Below, piece after piece: positions 1 through 7,703 of a stretch of 64,000 bases of DNA. The notes under the pieces were generated by a model, which was given only the letters and a program-made list of their open reading frames with translations, made no database searches and was not told where the DNA came from. Both the position numbers and the translations under genes were made by a program. Origin of the DNA: Parasegetibacter sp. NRK P23 (GTDB taxonomy: Bacteria; Bacteroidota; Bacteroidia; Chitinophagales; Chitinophagaceae). The stretch lies in contig NZ_JAMDLG010000001.1 of assembly GCF_023721715.1 (NCBI RefSeq), forward strand, positions 2,147,784 through 2,211,783. The letters are read 5' to 3'. Numbering within the stretch: position 1 is the first letter of the stretch; every line of letters begins with the position of its first letter.

Positions 1-475
1 CGTAAGCACCGGCTTTGTCGTAAGGTTTGTATTTTTCTACATAAAACTCAATCTGATCGGGCGTGAGCGGATGAAAATGAACGGTGGTGATGTCGTAGAA
101 AGCGGTTTCCTTTTCTTCCTGCAAGATCGTAACGCCGGTGATCACACGATGTGTGTTACCTGCCAGTTTCCCAAGAATAAAAATAGCATCGGCTTTATCC
201 ACGGGCTTTCCGATAATTTCCTCGCCGAGTACCACTACGGTATCCGCGGCCAGGATCACTTTTTCTTTCCCTACTTTTTCACGTACCGCCAATGCTTTCT
301 GTCTCGCGATGTGTACGGGCGCTTCTTCAACGGAAATTTCCGGAGGAAAACTTTCATCGGTGGGCACCACCACGATGTCGAAGGGCACTTCGGCCCATTC
401 CAGCAACTGCTTTCGGCGCGGCGACTGAGAGGCCAGCACCAGTCTATCGGTTGAAGAAATATTGAACTCAGCCAT
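1..475 (-). CDS. maf: Maf-like nucleotide pyrophosphatase, C-terminus cut by window edge
   Basis: Maf proteins hydrolyse non-canonical or modified nucleoside triphosphates in the cytoplasm. Reading leftwards from an ATG at 475, the first 158 codons are visible. The family signature ASQSPRR is at residues 15-21, the catalytic-type AADTVV is at about 76-81, and a GKPVDK stretch and a HRVITG stretch follow. The visible end reads KPYDKAGAY, a conserved block near the C-terminus of Maf, so roughly 30-40 residues lie outside the window. The start overlaps the stop of the prenyltransferase gene by 8 bases, which suggests translational coupling as the last visible gene of the minus-strand operon. Whether it acts on dTTP/UTP or on other nucleotides cannot be told. 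Confidence 0.93.
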   Translation of the reverse strand, partial: MAEFNISSTDRLVLASQSPRRKQLLEWAEVPFDIVVVPTDESFPPEISVEEAPVHIARQKALAVREKVGKEKVILAADTVVVLGEEIIGKPVDKADAIFILGKLAGNTHRVITGVTILQEEKETAFYDITTVHFHPLTPDQIEFYVEKYKPYDKAGAY

Positions 476-1412
476 AAATACTAAAAAAGATCATTGATAA
501 AATACCCGTCATCATCACCAGTTTGATCCTGCTGCTGATTTTATGGAAATGCTCGGGTTGGGAAGCGGCCATCAGCGGACGGAACAGCAGGATCAACGGC
601 ACCAGTATAAAAAGAATGGAATAGATGGAAGACCACCACCATTTTAGCTGGAACGCATACACCTGTATGATGAGCACGGCAGCCGTAAGTACCACCATCC
701 AGGTAACTATAAAAAGCTTAGACGCATTAATTCCCCAAACGATGGGCATGGTTCTGCAACCGTATTTCTCATCGCCATACATATCTTCCATATCTTTCAC
801 CACTTCACGGATCAATGAAATGATGAACGCAAAAGAAGCGTACAGTACACCGAATTTGTATATCCTGGTTTGAACGGCGGTGAAACCGGGATAAGTTTTC
901 CCGATCCTGATTTCGCAGAACCAGATTACAAGCACCACCCATGCGGTAAGCAATGAAATGAGGATGTTGCCGATCAGCATTTTCTTTTTCAGACTGGTGG
1001 AATACACCCAAAGCAGCGCAACACACATGAGGTTGGCGGGGCCTATCAGGTGATTGCCGGTTTTCAGTCCCACCCAAACACCCAGCAATACACCGGCGGC
1101 GGAAAGGCCCAGGTGCCAGAGAATGGCCCATCTTCTACGAATGAGTTTGTCTACGATCAGCTTATCGGGTTTATTGAGCCGGTCGATATTCAGGTCGAAA
1201 TAATCATTGATTACATAGCCCGCGGCGGCGATCAGTATGGAAGACAGACTGATACAGGCGAAGAGCGGCCAGGAAAGTTTGTGCGGATACACCACACCGT
1301 TAACGTTAAATGAAGGCAGTTGCAGGCAATAATAAAACAGGAGTTGCGTGAGTGCAATGAACACCAGGTTAGGCCAGCGGACCAATCGGAGGAATGCACC
1401 TATCAGCTTCAT
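468..1412 (-). CDS. UbiA family prenyltransferase (geranylgeranylglycerol-phosphate synthase-like)
   Basis: This is a 314-residue polytopic membrane protein of the UbiA superfamily, which transfers a polyprenyl chain to an aromatic or other acceptor. The first aspartate-rich motif is NDYFDLNID at residues 69-77. The second is DMEDMYGD at about 207-214. Both bind the Mg-diphosphate of the prenyl donor. About eight to nine hydrophobic segments surround these loops. In Bacteroidota such stand-alone genes beside maf and kdsC are usually named geranylgeranylglycerol-phosphate geranylgeranyltransferase-like, but the acceptor cannot be read from sequence. It could also be a menaquinone-type (MenA) enzyme, although that enzyme is normally placed elsewhere. 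It overlaps maf by 8 bases. Confidence 0.9.
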   Translation of the reverse strand: MKLIGAFLRLVRWPNLVFIALTQLLFYYCLQLPSFNVNGVVYPHKLSWPLFACISLSSILIAAAGYVINDYFDLNIDRLNKPDKLIVDKLIRRRWAILWHLGLSAAGVLLGVWVGLKTGNHLIGPANLMCVALLWVYSTSLKKKMLIGNILISLLTAWVVLVIWFCEIRIGKTYPGFTAVQTRIYKFGVLYASFAFIISLIREVVKDMEDMYGDEKYGCRTMPIVWGINASKLFIVTWMVVLTAAVLIIQVYAFQLKWWWSSIYSILFILVPLILLFRPLMAASQPEHFHKISSRIKLVMMTGILSMIFFSIYG

Positions 1413-1511
1413 TTAGACTGTTGAGGATGACTTTTGAATGATGAATAAAGTACCCGCATGAAGTTATATCATTGGAAACAATTCAAAATCCAACATTCAA
1501 AATTTATAATT
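1413..1511. repeat. Intergenic inverted repeat pair, AT-rich
   Basis: The gap between kdsC and the prenyltransferase gene holds two copies of an AT-rich repeat in opposite orientation. One reads GGATGACTTTTGAATGATGAA at about 1426-1446. The other, read on the minus strand, gives AAATTTTGAATGTTGGATTTTG directly after the kdsC stop. The same family with the same inverted layout fills the ends of the 39673-39976 gap. It is probably a transcribed hairpin inside the operon. No protein-coding signal is present. Confidence 0.55.
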
Positions 1512-2033
1512 TCATTTCGCCGCGATATCCGATCCTATCTCCCAGTCGCCATTCAGCTTCAGCACTTTTTCAATCACTTCCCTGGCGCAACCGCTTCCAC
1601 CAATGGTATTGGCCACATACCGGGAGATGGATTTGATTTCTGGCGCGGCATCCGCGGGACAACAGGGCAACCCAACCATGGTCATGGGGAGGTAGTCAGG
1701 AATATCATCGCCCATAAAAAGCACGTTTTCCCAGGACAATTCCTTTCTCAGAACAAGGTCGGCCAGGCATGTTTTCTTGTCCTTGACGTTCATGAAAACT
1801 TCGGTTATCCCGAGTTTCCCCAGCCGTTCCCGCACGGGTTCCGATATTCCACCGGAAATAATCACCACATCGTAGCCTTTCTTAACGGCCAGTTGCAGGG
1901 CGTATCCGTCCCTGATGTTCATGCGCCGCGCCATCTGGCCACCTTCCAGTACAAGAAGGGAGCCATCGGTGAGCACACCATCCACGTCAAATACGAAGCA
2001 ACGGATCCGGGCGAATACCTCCAGCAGGTTCAT
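1512..2033 (-). CDS. kdsC: 3-deoxy-D-manno-octulosonate 8-phosphate phosphatase (KdsC), HAD family
   Basis: KdsC removes phosphate from KDO-8-phosphate to give KDO for lipopolysaccharide core synthesis. It is a soluble tetramer. The 173-residue length fits the cap-less KdsC group of HAD phosphatases. HAD motif I is FDVDGVLTDG, with the nucleophile and acid aspartates at residues 16 and 18. Motif II is IISGG at about 58-62, and motif III/IV is FMGDDIPD at about 106-113. It starts 3 bases after the iscX stop. The final codons run directly into the AT-rich repeat behind the gene. Confidence 0.93.
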   Translation of the reverse strand: MNLLEVFARIRCFVFDVDGVLTDGSLLVLEGGQMARRMNIRDGYALQLAVKKGYDVVIISGGISEPVRERLGKLGITEVFMNVKDKKTCLADLVLRKELSWENVLFMGDDIPDYLPMTMVGLPCCPADAAPEIKSISRYVANTIGGSGCAREVIEKVLKLNGDWEIGSDIAAK

Positions 2034-2036
2034 AAT

Positions 2037-2276
2037 TTATTTTTGGTTGTCTCTCCATTCGTACACCCAGGAGCTCTGGATCATTTCCAGGTGTCCTTCG
2101 TTGCTTTGTTCGCGTGTACCGGCAAAATTGGGTATCTGTAAAACCCATTCCAGCAGGTCGGTAAAACGGATGCGGTATATTCTTCCTTCTCCGAATTCGT
2201 CGCCGAAACGTTCGTAGAGTTTCATGGCAATATCTTCGTAGTCGTTCCAGTGAATGGGCGGCTCAAAATGAGACAT
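2037..2276 (-). CDS. iscX: Fe-S cluster assembly protein IscX
   Basis: This is a 79-residue acidic protein. IscX is a small cytosolic modulator of the cysteine desulfurase IscS and a proposed iron donor or regulator in Fe-S cluster assembly. Family features visible are the W-x-D opening (HWNDYEDIA), the central RFTDLLEWV block, the SNEGHLEMIQ block, and the C-terminal W. It lies between a ferredoxin gene and kdsC. No iscS, iscU, hscA or hscB is seen in this window, so it has separated from the classical isc operon while keeping the ferredoxin neighbour typical of isc loci. The start is an ATG at 2276, 42 bases after the ferredoxin stop. Confidence 0.88.
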   Translation of the reverse strand: MSHFEPPIHWNDYEDIAMKLYERFGDEFGEGRIYRIRFTDLLEWVLQIPNFAGTREQSNEGHLEMIQSSWVYEWRDNQK

Positions 2277-2318
2277 AAAGTGAAATTTATAGCGTAAAAA
2301 ACGTTGTTAATGAAGCGG

Positions 2319-2654
2319 TTATTCTCCGAGGAATTGAGTTTGGTCGGGCAGGGTCACCACCACTTCCCCCGAACCTTTTTCCAGCATACACTGGCATCCC
2401 AACCGGGAGTTAAGGCGTGGGTTTATGGCCCTGTCGATGAAATCTTCTTCCCTGTCGGTGATTTCCGGGAAGAACTCCTCGCCTTTCTCCACATAAAGAT
2501 GGCAGGTGCTGCAGGCGCAAACGGCGCCGCAATTGTGGTGCAATTCTATATTGTGATCGAGTGCAATTTCCAACAGTGAGTCGCCCGGGGCGATGTTCTC
2601 CAATGTGACCGGCTCCAATCCTTTCTGCTCGAACTTGAAAGTTATCGTGTACAT
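2319..2654 (-). CDS. fdx: 2Fe-2S ferredoxin, adrenodoxin/Isc type
   Basis: This 111-residue electron carrier is of the plant/adrenodoxin fold. The cluster-binding loop reads CGAVCACSTC, with ligands C42, C48 and C51 in the C-x5-C-x2-C spacing. The fourth ligand lies in the SRLGCQC segment near residue 87. This is the vertebrate-type (Isc) spacing, which fits the iscX gene immediately downstream, so the likely role is supplying electrons for Fe-S assembly. It is the first gene of the minus-strand operon. A promoter box TAGCTTTG lies 20 bases upstream of the ATG at 2654. Confidence 0.93.
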   Translation of the reverse strand: MYTITFKFEQKGLEPVTLENIAPGDSLLEIALDHNIELHHNCGAVCACSTCHLYVEKGEEFFPEITDREEDFIDRAINPRLNSRLGCQCMLEKGSGEVVVTLPDQTQFLGE

Positions 2655-2673
2655 CTCAGCTTCATTTTGGGGG

Positions 2674-2681
2674 CAAAGCTA
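2674..2681 (-). promoter_or_regulatory. Promoter -7 box TAGCTTTG for the ferredoxin operon
   Basis: This is an exact match to the Bacteroidota -7 element TAnnTTTG on the minus strand, about 20 bases before the ferredoxin start. No clear -33 TTTG is present at the usual 19-21 base spacing, so the assignment rests on the -7 box and position. Confidence 0.5.
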
Positions 2682-2700
2682 CGGCAAAAATTAATACCGG

Positions 2701-2920
2701 GAGGGGGTCACGCACTGCTTCCAACCTCGCAGGCGCAAAGGAGCGCTGCTTCATTCTTCGCAGACGCAAGGAGTTGGTGATTGGGGTGATGGTTTCAAGG
2801 GAGCAATGCTTCATTCTTTGTAAATGCGAAGCGTTGCTGATTTAAGAGAGGGTTTCACGAGATCACTGCTTTCTTTTTCGCAGATGTGAGGAACTGCTTG
2901 GCAGGCTGATGCCTTCAAAT
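2701..2920. repeat. Decayed 60-bp tandem repeat, about four copies
   Basis: The stretches 2761-2820, 2821-2880 and 2881-2920 align in register at a 60-base period. By eye the first two agree at about 40 of 60 positions, and the third agrees with the first at roughly 60 percent. A shorter, rearranged copy lies in 2701-2760. Shared blocks are CAGA(C/T)G, GGTTTCA, CTGCTTCATTCTT and a TTTG or TTCG end. No frame stays open, so this is non-coding. The 404-base gap between the two divergent genes holds only this repeat, the palindrome that follows it and two promoter boxes. Confidence 0.65.
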
Positions 2921-2924
2921 GGTG

Positions 2925-2978
2925 AAAACACGGTACCCGGTGGCACCGCTATAGCTGTGCCACCGGGTACCGTGTTTT
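2925..2978. repeat. Long perfect palindrome (22-base arms), terminator-like
   Basis: The arms at 2925-2946 and 2957-2978 are perfectly complementary (22 bases each), starting AAAACACGGTACCCGG. The 10-base centre itself contains the palindrome GCTATAGC. Both ends carry A or T runs, so an RNA from either strand would form a GC-rich stem followed by U residues, as in a bidirectional terminator. It does not lie behind a gene. It lies between the promoters of two divergent genes, so an insulating role, a mobile REP-like element or a cruciform are alternatives. Confidence 0.8.
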
Positions 2979-3023
2979 TCCGCGCATCGCCTCGTTTTAT
3001 CACGGTTACCATACTTCAGGCCG

Positions 3024-3031
3024 TATTTTTG
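3024..3031 (+). promoter_or_regulatory. Promoter -7 box TATTTTTG
   Basis: This is an exact TAnnTTTG match 28 bases upstream of the ATG at 3059. No clean -33 TTTG is seen at the usual distance. Confidence 0.4.
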
Positions 3032-3058
3032 CGTTAGTTTTCTAAATCTTTCAAACGG

Positions 3059-3514
3059 ATGAAGTATCTCTTTCTGGTTAGCATCGCCTTTTTACCGATG
3101 GTCGTTTCCGCCCAAACCGGCACGAAAAAGACAACCGTACCCGCACAAAAAACAGTTTTCTCCACCACCTGGGGCAATTTCCGCTCCGCAACGGCACCCG
3201 CGTCCTTCCTGAAAGCGCTGATCGATTCCGCCTTGCGGGTGAGCGATAACAAGGGAAACAAATACGAAGTGGAAAGTTTTGAATTCACTTACCGGCAAAA
3301 AGACGAGTTCACCAACGACGAAACCGGTAAAAGAGAAGTCCTCTTCCGTACCGTGCAACACAAAGCCGAAGGCCCTTTACTGCCCGAGCTCTGGCGCAAT
3401 ACAATCAGAGAAAAACTGAAGAAAGACGAAACCCTCTGGTTTGAAAAGATCATCATCAAAAACAAAGAAGGAAAACGCTTTCTGGCCCCGTCGCTGGAAA
3501 TTAAAGTGCAATAA
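3059..3514 (+). CDS. Secreted protein of unknown function, 151 residues
   Basis: I do not recognise this family. The N-terminus is a clear signal peptide (MKYLFLVSIAFLPMVVSA, followed by QTGTKK), so the mature product is expected in the periplasm or outside the cell. The mature part has a Lys/Thr-rich linker and then about 115 residues. These alternate hydrophobic and charged residues (KYEVESFEFTYRQ, ETLWFEKIIIKNKEG) in a way typical of a small beta-sandwich. A FLAPSLEIKV end closes the protein. It stands alone between divergent and co-directional neighbours. The helicase downstream has its own promoter box. No motif suggests catalysis. Confidence 0.75.
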   Translation: MKYLFLVSIAFLPMVVSAQTGTKKTTVPAQKTVFSTTWGNFRSATAPASFLKALIDSALRVSDNKGNKYEVESFEFTYRQKDEFTNDETGKREVLFRTVQHKAEGPLLPELWRNTIREKLKKDETLWFEKIIIKNKEGKRFLAPSLEIKVQ

Positions 3515-3537
3515 CCTGCTTTGCCCGGCCAATAGCA

Positions 3538-3545
3538 TACCTTTG
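3538..3545 (+). promoter_or_regulatory. Promoter -7 box TACCTTTG for the DEAD-box helicase
   Basis: This is an exact TAnnTTTG match 23 bases before the ATG at 3568. A TTTG at 3520-3523 is too close (14 bases) to be a normal -33 element. Confidence 0.45.
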
Positions 3546-3567
3546 CACGCTTAACCAGGCGAAGGCT

Positions 3568-4806
3568 ATGAAATTCGAACAGTACAATATTTCCCCCGAC
3601 ATCAAACAAAGTCTGGCCGAAAACGGCTTCAGACGGCCCACAGATATCCAGTTCAAGGCCATTCCCTCCATCCTGAAAGGAGAAGATGTGCTGGCCATCG
3701 CGCAAACTGGTACCGGCAAAACGGCCGCTTTCGCTATCCCCATGCTGGAGATGCTGCTGCGTGGCAAAGATCCCGCCCCCAACCAGGTACGCAGCCTGGT
3801 GATGGTGCCCACCCGCGAACTCGCCATCCAGATCGCGGAAGCCTTTGACATGATCGGAAAGTATACCGGTCTCCATATTGTAGGCCTTTACGGCGGCGTG
3901 GAACAGGAAGCGCAGATAGAACTGATCGAAGAAGGAATAGACGTGCTCATCGCCACCCCCGGCAGAATGTTCGACCTGGTGCACCAGAAAAAACTGGACC
4001 TCCGGAAAGTGGAAATACTGGTATTGGATGAAGCCGATCACATGCTGGACCTGGGTTTTATTAAGGATATACAGGATGTAAAGCGCCTGCTTCCCAGGAA
4101 GCACCAGACGCTTTTCTTCTCCGCCACCATCAACAAAGAAATCAAGGACATCGCTTATTCGCTCGTTACCAACCCCATCCGGATCCAGGTTTCGCCACAG
4201 GACCCCGTTTCCAAAAACGTAACCCACTCCGTGGCTTACGTGGAAATGGACGATAAACGTTTCTTCCTGGAAAGACTGGTACGGGAGTTCCCTGAATCAA
4301 AAATCCTGGTATTTGTAAGGACCAAGGTACGCGCAGAGAGGGTGTTTGAGGCCATGAAGCGGGTTGGCATCGCTTCCATTACCATGCACGGCGGAAAGGA
4401 ACAGGGCGACAGAATGCAGGTGCTCGATGCATTCAAAAAAGGAGAAGCTAAATTACTGATCGCCACCGATGTGAGCGCCCGCGGCATCGATATCCCCAAT
4501 GTGGATTATGTGGTGAATTACGACCTGCCCGAAGTGCCCGAGAACTATGTGCACCGCGTGGGCCGGACAGGTCGCGGCGTGCAGAAAGGAAAGGCTGTTT
4601 CGTTCTGCAGCACCGAGGAAAAACCTGTGCTGGAAGCCATTCAGCAATACATCGGCAAAGAGATCACCGTAATGGAGATTGATGCCAAAGACTATGATTC
4701 CACCATCTCACTTTCAGAAGAAATCCCCAACGACAACTACAAACTTCTCATCAAAGAATTTGAGGAATCCAAAGAAAAAGCAAAACGGAAAAAGAAAAAA
4801 CGCTGA
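3568..4806 (+). CDS. DEAD-box ATP-dependent RNA helicase
   Basis: This 412-residue cytoplasmic RNA helicase is of the RhlE/DeaD type, used in ribosome assembly, RNA decay or cold adaptation. All helicase motifs are visible in order: Q motif around FRRPTDIQ (21-28), Walker A AQTGTGKT (45-52), PTRELA, GG, TPGR, DEAD (about 153), SAT, the second RecA domain with HGGKEQGDR, ATDVSARGIDIPNVDYV and HRVGRTGR. The C-terminal extension is short and ends in a lysine/arginine-rich tail (KAKRKKKKR), probably an RNA contact. It has no Gly-rich or DbpA-type domain, so it cannot be assigned to one named paralogue. Its stop is one base from the stop of the convergent gene. Confidence 0.95.
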   Translation: MKFEQYNISPDIKQSLAENGFRRPTDIQFKAIPSILKGEDVLAIAQTGTGKTAAFAIPMLEMLLRGKDPAPNQVRSLVMVPTRELAIQIAEAFDMIGKYTGLHIVGLYGGVEQEAQIELIEEGIDVLIATPGRMFDLVHQKKLDLRKVEILVLDEADHMLDLGFIKDIQDVKRLLPRKHQTLFFSATINKEIKDIAYSLVTNPIRIQVSPQDPVSKNVTHSVAYVEMDDKRFFLERLVREFPESKILVFVRTKVRAERVFEAMKRVGIASITMHGGKEQGDRMQVLDAFKKGEAKLLIATDVSARGIDIPNVDYVVNYDLPEVPENYVHRVGRTGRGVQKGKAVSFCSTEEKPVLEAIQQYIGKEITVMEIDAKDYDSTISLSEEIPNDNYKLLIKEFEESKEKAKRKKKKR

Positions 4807-4807
4807 G

Positions 4808-7624
4808 TTAGAACAGGTTCACGGGAACGATGAATTCGTACTGGTTCGGACTTCTGCCAAAAATATCATCATCCAGTAAACGGCTGTAACGCAACCCGAA
4901 ACTCACGGGCAACTGGTTCCACCATTTCGTGTCGAAATAAATTTCCACCCCTGTGGAGCGCTGGTCGAATTCGAGGTAACGTACCTGGTTGTTCGATAGT
5001 CTGAAATTGTCTGCGATCCTTGAATGATCGTAAAATAGGTTTGCGCGCAGGCGCATCAGGTAAACGATGTTGCCGAAGCCCCAGTCGGGGTATGCCAGCG
5101 GAAAATGGTAGTTTACCGCCGCTTTCTGCATTTTGTAAAGATTCTCCGAAGTAAACCCGCGGGCATGCGGGAAACGATTGCTGAAACGGTAGTCGTTGGC
5201 GCTGTCGCGACGATGAATGGCTCCCGTCAATACTAGGTTATGCGTTTTGTGTAAGCCGGGCAGGTATAAACCTGCGGTAAGCAACAATTGCCGTCCCGTA
5301 TAATTGTTGACGATAGATTGAAAATCGGCGGATAGGCTATAGGCGAACCTGGGAAAGATATGTTGCGTAGCCTGCTGAATCTGGGCGGAATAAGAAATGG
5401 TACCGCGCAGGAAATTGAACTTCCGGTTTTGCAGGGTGTCCTTTGCCAATCCTTTAAAAAGAATGGAGCGGTTGTTAAAACTGGTGGCCATTGAAAGTGT
5501 TCTGTAGAACCTGCCCGAGTTGAACTGTAAGGGCACCTGTGCGCCAATATTGGCTGTAAGTTCGTTCCAGGCCAACCTGCGGCCCCCACTTACCAGTGCA
5601 TTGCGGTCCATATTGTAGTCGATACCCGCACGGATATAAGGGAACCATCCTCCAAAAACGCCTGCGGCACCAACAGCATGGCTTCCTTCGTTTATATTGT
5701 ACCGGTAGTAGGTCTCCGACTGAAAGGTGTTAAGCACGTTTTGCCCATACACCGAAAAACTTAGTTCCGAAGCCTCGATGAAGGGCCGCCAGCTGTGAAT
5801 ATTGATGAAACGATGGCTTTTTTTGTAAGGGTATACCTGGAAGGAGTCCCGGGCGGCACGGGTAATATCCTCCACTTCTTTTAAGGTTTTGGGAAGATAG
5901 AGCGGTGTTGTGTTCCATTCCCCGGGTTCCACCGGTTGCCAATTTTCCTCCGTATGCTTTACTGATCCCGGGAGTGTTCCATTAATGGTAAACTTTCCAA
6001 ATACAATGGAGTCTCCTGCTAAGGCTGGCGCGTACGCCCTTGTTACGCCGGTATAGAAAGTTGTGGCACCGGTATTCTTATCGATTCTGATGAGCCTGTC
6101 TTCATAGCGCAGGCCCGCGTTTCCATATATATATTGCTCCGTTACATTGGGTATGCCAAGTACCTGGAACGAAGGTGAGGTGAGCAACCTGAAATTTCCG
6201 GAGGAAAGCTGCATGGTAGCAAGCGCGTTCGTGCCATTTGGAAAACGGAGTACGGTGACTAACGCCGTATCTCCATCAAATTTCGGGTAGGTGAATACAC
6301 CGTTTCCGGACACGTTTTTTAACAGATGAAGGGGGAAATCAAACCTGCGGGTGATGGTGCCCGTGGTATCCAGGAGAACGAGCGTACTTTTTCCGGTGGT
6401 ATTGTTTTCCACGGCCGCTATCGTGGTACCTGCCGTATTGATGTCGGGAGAGAAAAGCCGCTGGCGTTTCGTAACTCTTTTTTCTTTCCTGGAAGAAAGG
6501 TCCAGCAATACCACATCACTGTATTCGGTCCAGGTCCAGCGGGGATGAATGCCGTACCTGGTGTACACGAGTTTACCGTTTCTTTCGGAAAAATAATCGT
6601 CGGTCCCTATTTGCCTGGAGATGATTTTTCTGGAACCTTCGCTTGTTTTCAGATAGAACGCGGGGATATCCCTGTAACTGCTTTTGTGCCATAGCACCCC
6701 GTTCTCAGCAGGATGCGGGTTCGCCCAATTGGAAACATAACCCGCTCTTTTCGTTCCGGTGTTCTTTTCTTCAAATTGTTGATTGTAATATTTCAACGCA
6801 TCCTGCACAAAGTTTTGATACGGAATGCCCGCATGTTTTTTCACCGCTTTCTGAAGCGGATAAAACAGTCCTTTGAAACGGGCGGCATCATCGGTTACTT
6901 TTCGCCAGAAATCAGTGCCGTATTTCTCATAGCCATATCCCACCAGGAGATATCCCAGTTCATAATGCCCCGGATACAGGTAACGGTAAGATCCGTTGCG
7001 CAGTTGCATATAACTGAACGATGCGCCAGATTCCTTCAACACTTTGAATTCATTGAAGAAATAAGGGATCCGCCCCCTGCCCTGTCCGGATTCCGCGGTT
7101 TCCTGAAAAACAGCGTCTCCTTCAAAGAACCAGTCAGGTATGGAAGCGGCGTTCATCAGCGCCTGTCCTTCTTCTCCCAACACAATACTGCCCAGTTTGG
7201 AAAGCCCTTTATTAAAATTATTGTATTGCTGCACGTGGCGGTATTCATGCGCGGCCAGTTGCAGGTGCCAGGGCAAAGTGCCGAGGCTGTAACTGCCGGC
7301 CGGAGGGTTCATGTAGAATTCGCTTCTAAAAGGAGCCAGTCCTACATATCCGTTGGAAACGACCGGACTATATTGCAGGACGATGGGCACCTGGCGCACT
7401 TCCTCCCCAATGGTTCCGCTTGTTTCTTTTGCCAGCAAACGGATGAGTGAAGCTATTTCTGCTGCCTGAACATCAAGGCCCGCCGGGAATATGATGCGTG
7501 CGGTATCGTTCCGGATCTGCTTCCATTTTATACCCGGACGGTTACCGCCAAAGCGCTGCGCCATTACAGCAAACATACTTAGGGAAAACAGGCATACAAG
7601 GCCGGTCCGGAGGATCATCTGCAT
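4808..7624 (-). CDS. Outer-membrane protein with zinc peptidase motif, TolB-like propeller and C-terminal barrel
   Basis: The chosen start is the ATG at 7624, because it opens a signal peptide (MILRTGLVCLFSLSMFAVMA). A longer frame to 7753 would run into the divergent gene. About 938 residues. Three parts can be seen. Near residues 126-130 lies HEYRH, an HExxH zinc motif, followed about 40 residues on by PDWFFEGDA, the glutamate-bearing helix of peptidase MA-like gluzincins. The middle part has repeated WTEYSDVVLLDLSS-type blades resembling TolB propellers. The last 350 residues alternate aromatic beta strands and end in VPVNLF, the terminal-Phe signature of outer-membrane barrels. Substrate unknown. 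It is convergent with the helicase gene. Confidence 0.8.
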   Translation of the reverse strand: MQMILRTGLVCLFSLSMFAVMAQRFGGNRPGIKWKQIRNDTARIIFPAGLDVQAAEIASLIRLLAKETSGTIGEEVRQVPIVLQYSPVVSNGYVGLAPFRSEFYMNPPAGSYSLGTLPWHLQLAAHEYRHVQQYNNFNKGLSKLGSIVLGEEGQALMNAASIPDWFFEGDAVFQETAESGQGRGRIPYFFNEFKVLKESGASFSYMQLRNGSYRYLYPGHYELGYLLVGYGYEKYGTDFWRKVTDDAARFKGLFYPLQKAVKKHAGIPYQNFVQDALKYYNQQFEEKNTGTKRAGYVSNWANPHPAENGVLWHKSSYRDIPAFYLKTSEGSRKIISRQIGTDDYFSERNGKLVYTRYGIHPRWTWTEYSDVVLLDLSSRKEKRVTKRQRLFSPDINTAGTTIAAVENNTTGKSTLVLLDTTGTITRRFDFPLHLLKNVSGNGVFTYPKFDGDTALVTVLRFPNGTNALATMQLSSGNFRLLTSPSFQVLGIPNVTEQYIYGNAGLRYEDRLIRIDKNTGATTFYTGVTRAYAPALAGDSIVFGKFTINGTLPGSVKHTEENWQPVEPGEWNTTPLYLPKTLKEVEDITRAARDSFQVYPYKKSHRFINIHSWRPFIEASELSFSVYGQNVLNTFQSETYYRYNINEGSHAVGAAGVFGGWFPYIRAGIDYNMDRNALVSGGRRLAWNELTANIGAQVPLQFNSGRFYRTLSMATSFNNRSILFKGLAKDTLQNRKFNFLRGTISYSAQIQQATQHIFPRFAYSLSADFQSIVNNYTGRQLLLTAGLYLPGLHKTHNLVLTGAIHRRDSANDYRFSNRFPHARGFTSENLYKMQKAAVNYHFPLAYPDWGFGNIVYLMRLRANLFYDHSRIADNFRLSNNQVRYLEFDQRSTGVEIYFDTKWWNQLPVSFGLRYSRLLDDDIFGRSPNQYEFIVPVNLF

Positions 7625-7703
7625 GGGAAAAGAATTGGTCACTAATGTACGGAAATTAAGATTTGAACAGATTTTTCCCAGCTCCGCAAAAGTTTTTATT
7701 TTC

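Noticed and set aside
2701-2920. CRISPR array
   Set aside because: The period is 60 bases, the units are only about 60-67 percent alike, no fixed repeat alternates with variable spacers, and no cas gene is present.
3289-4227. 312-codon open frame on the minus strand opposite the helicase gene
   Set aside because: It lies wholly opposite a clear DEAD-box helicase and a secreted-protein gene, has no family features, and reflects codon bias of the real genes.
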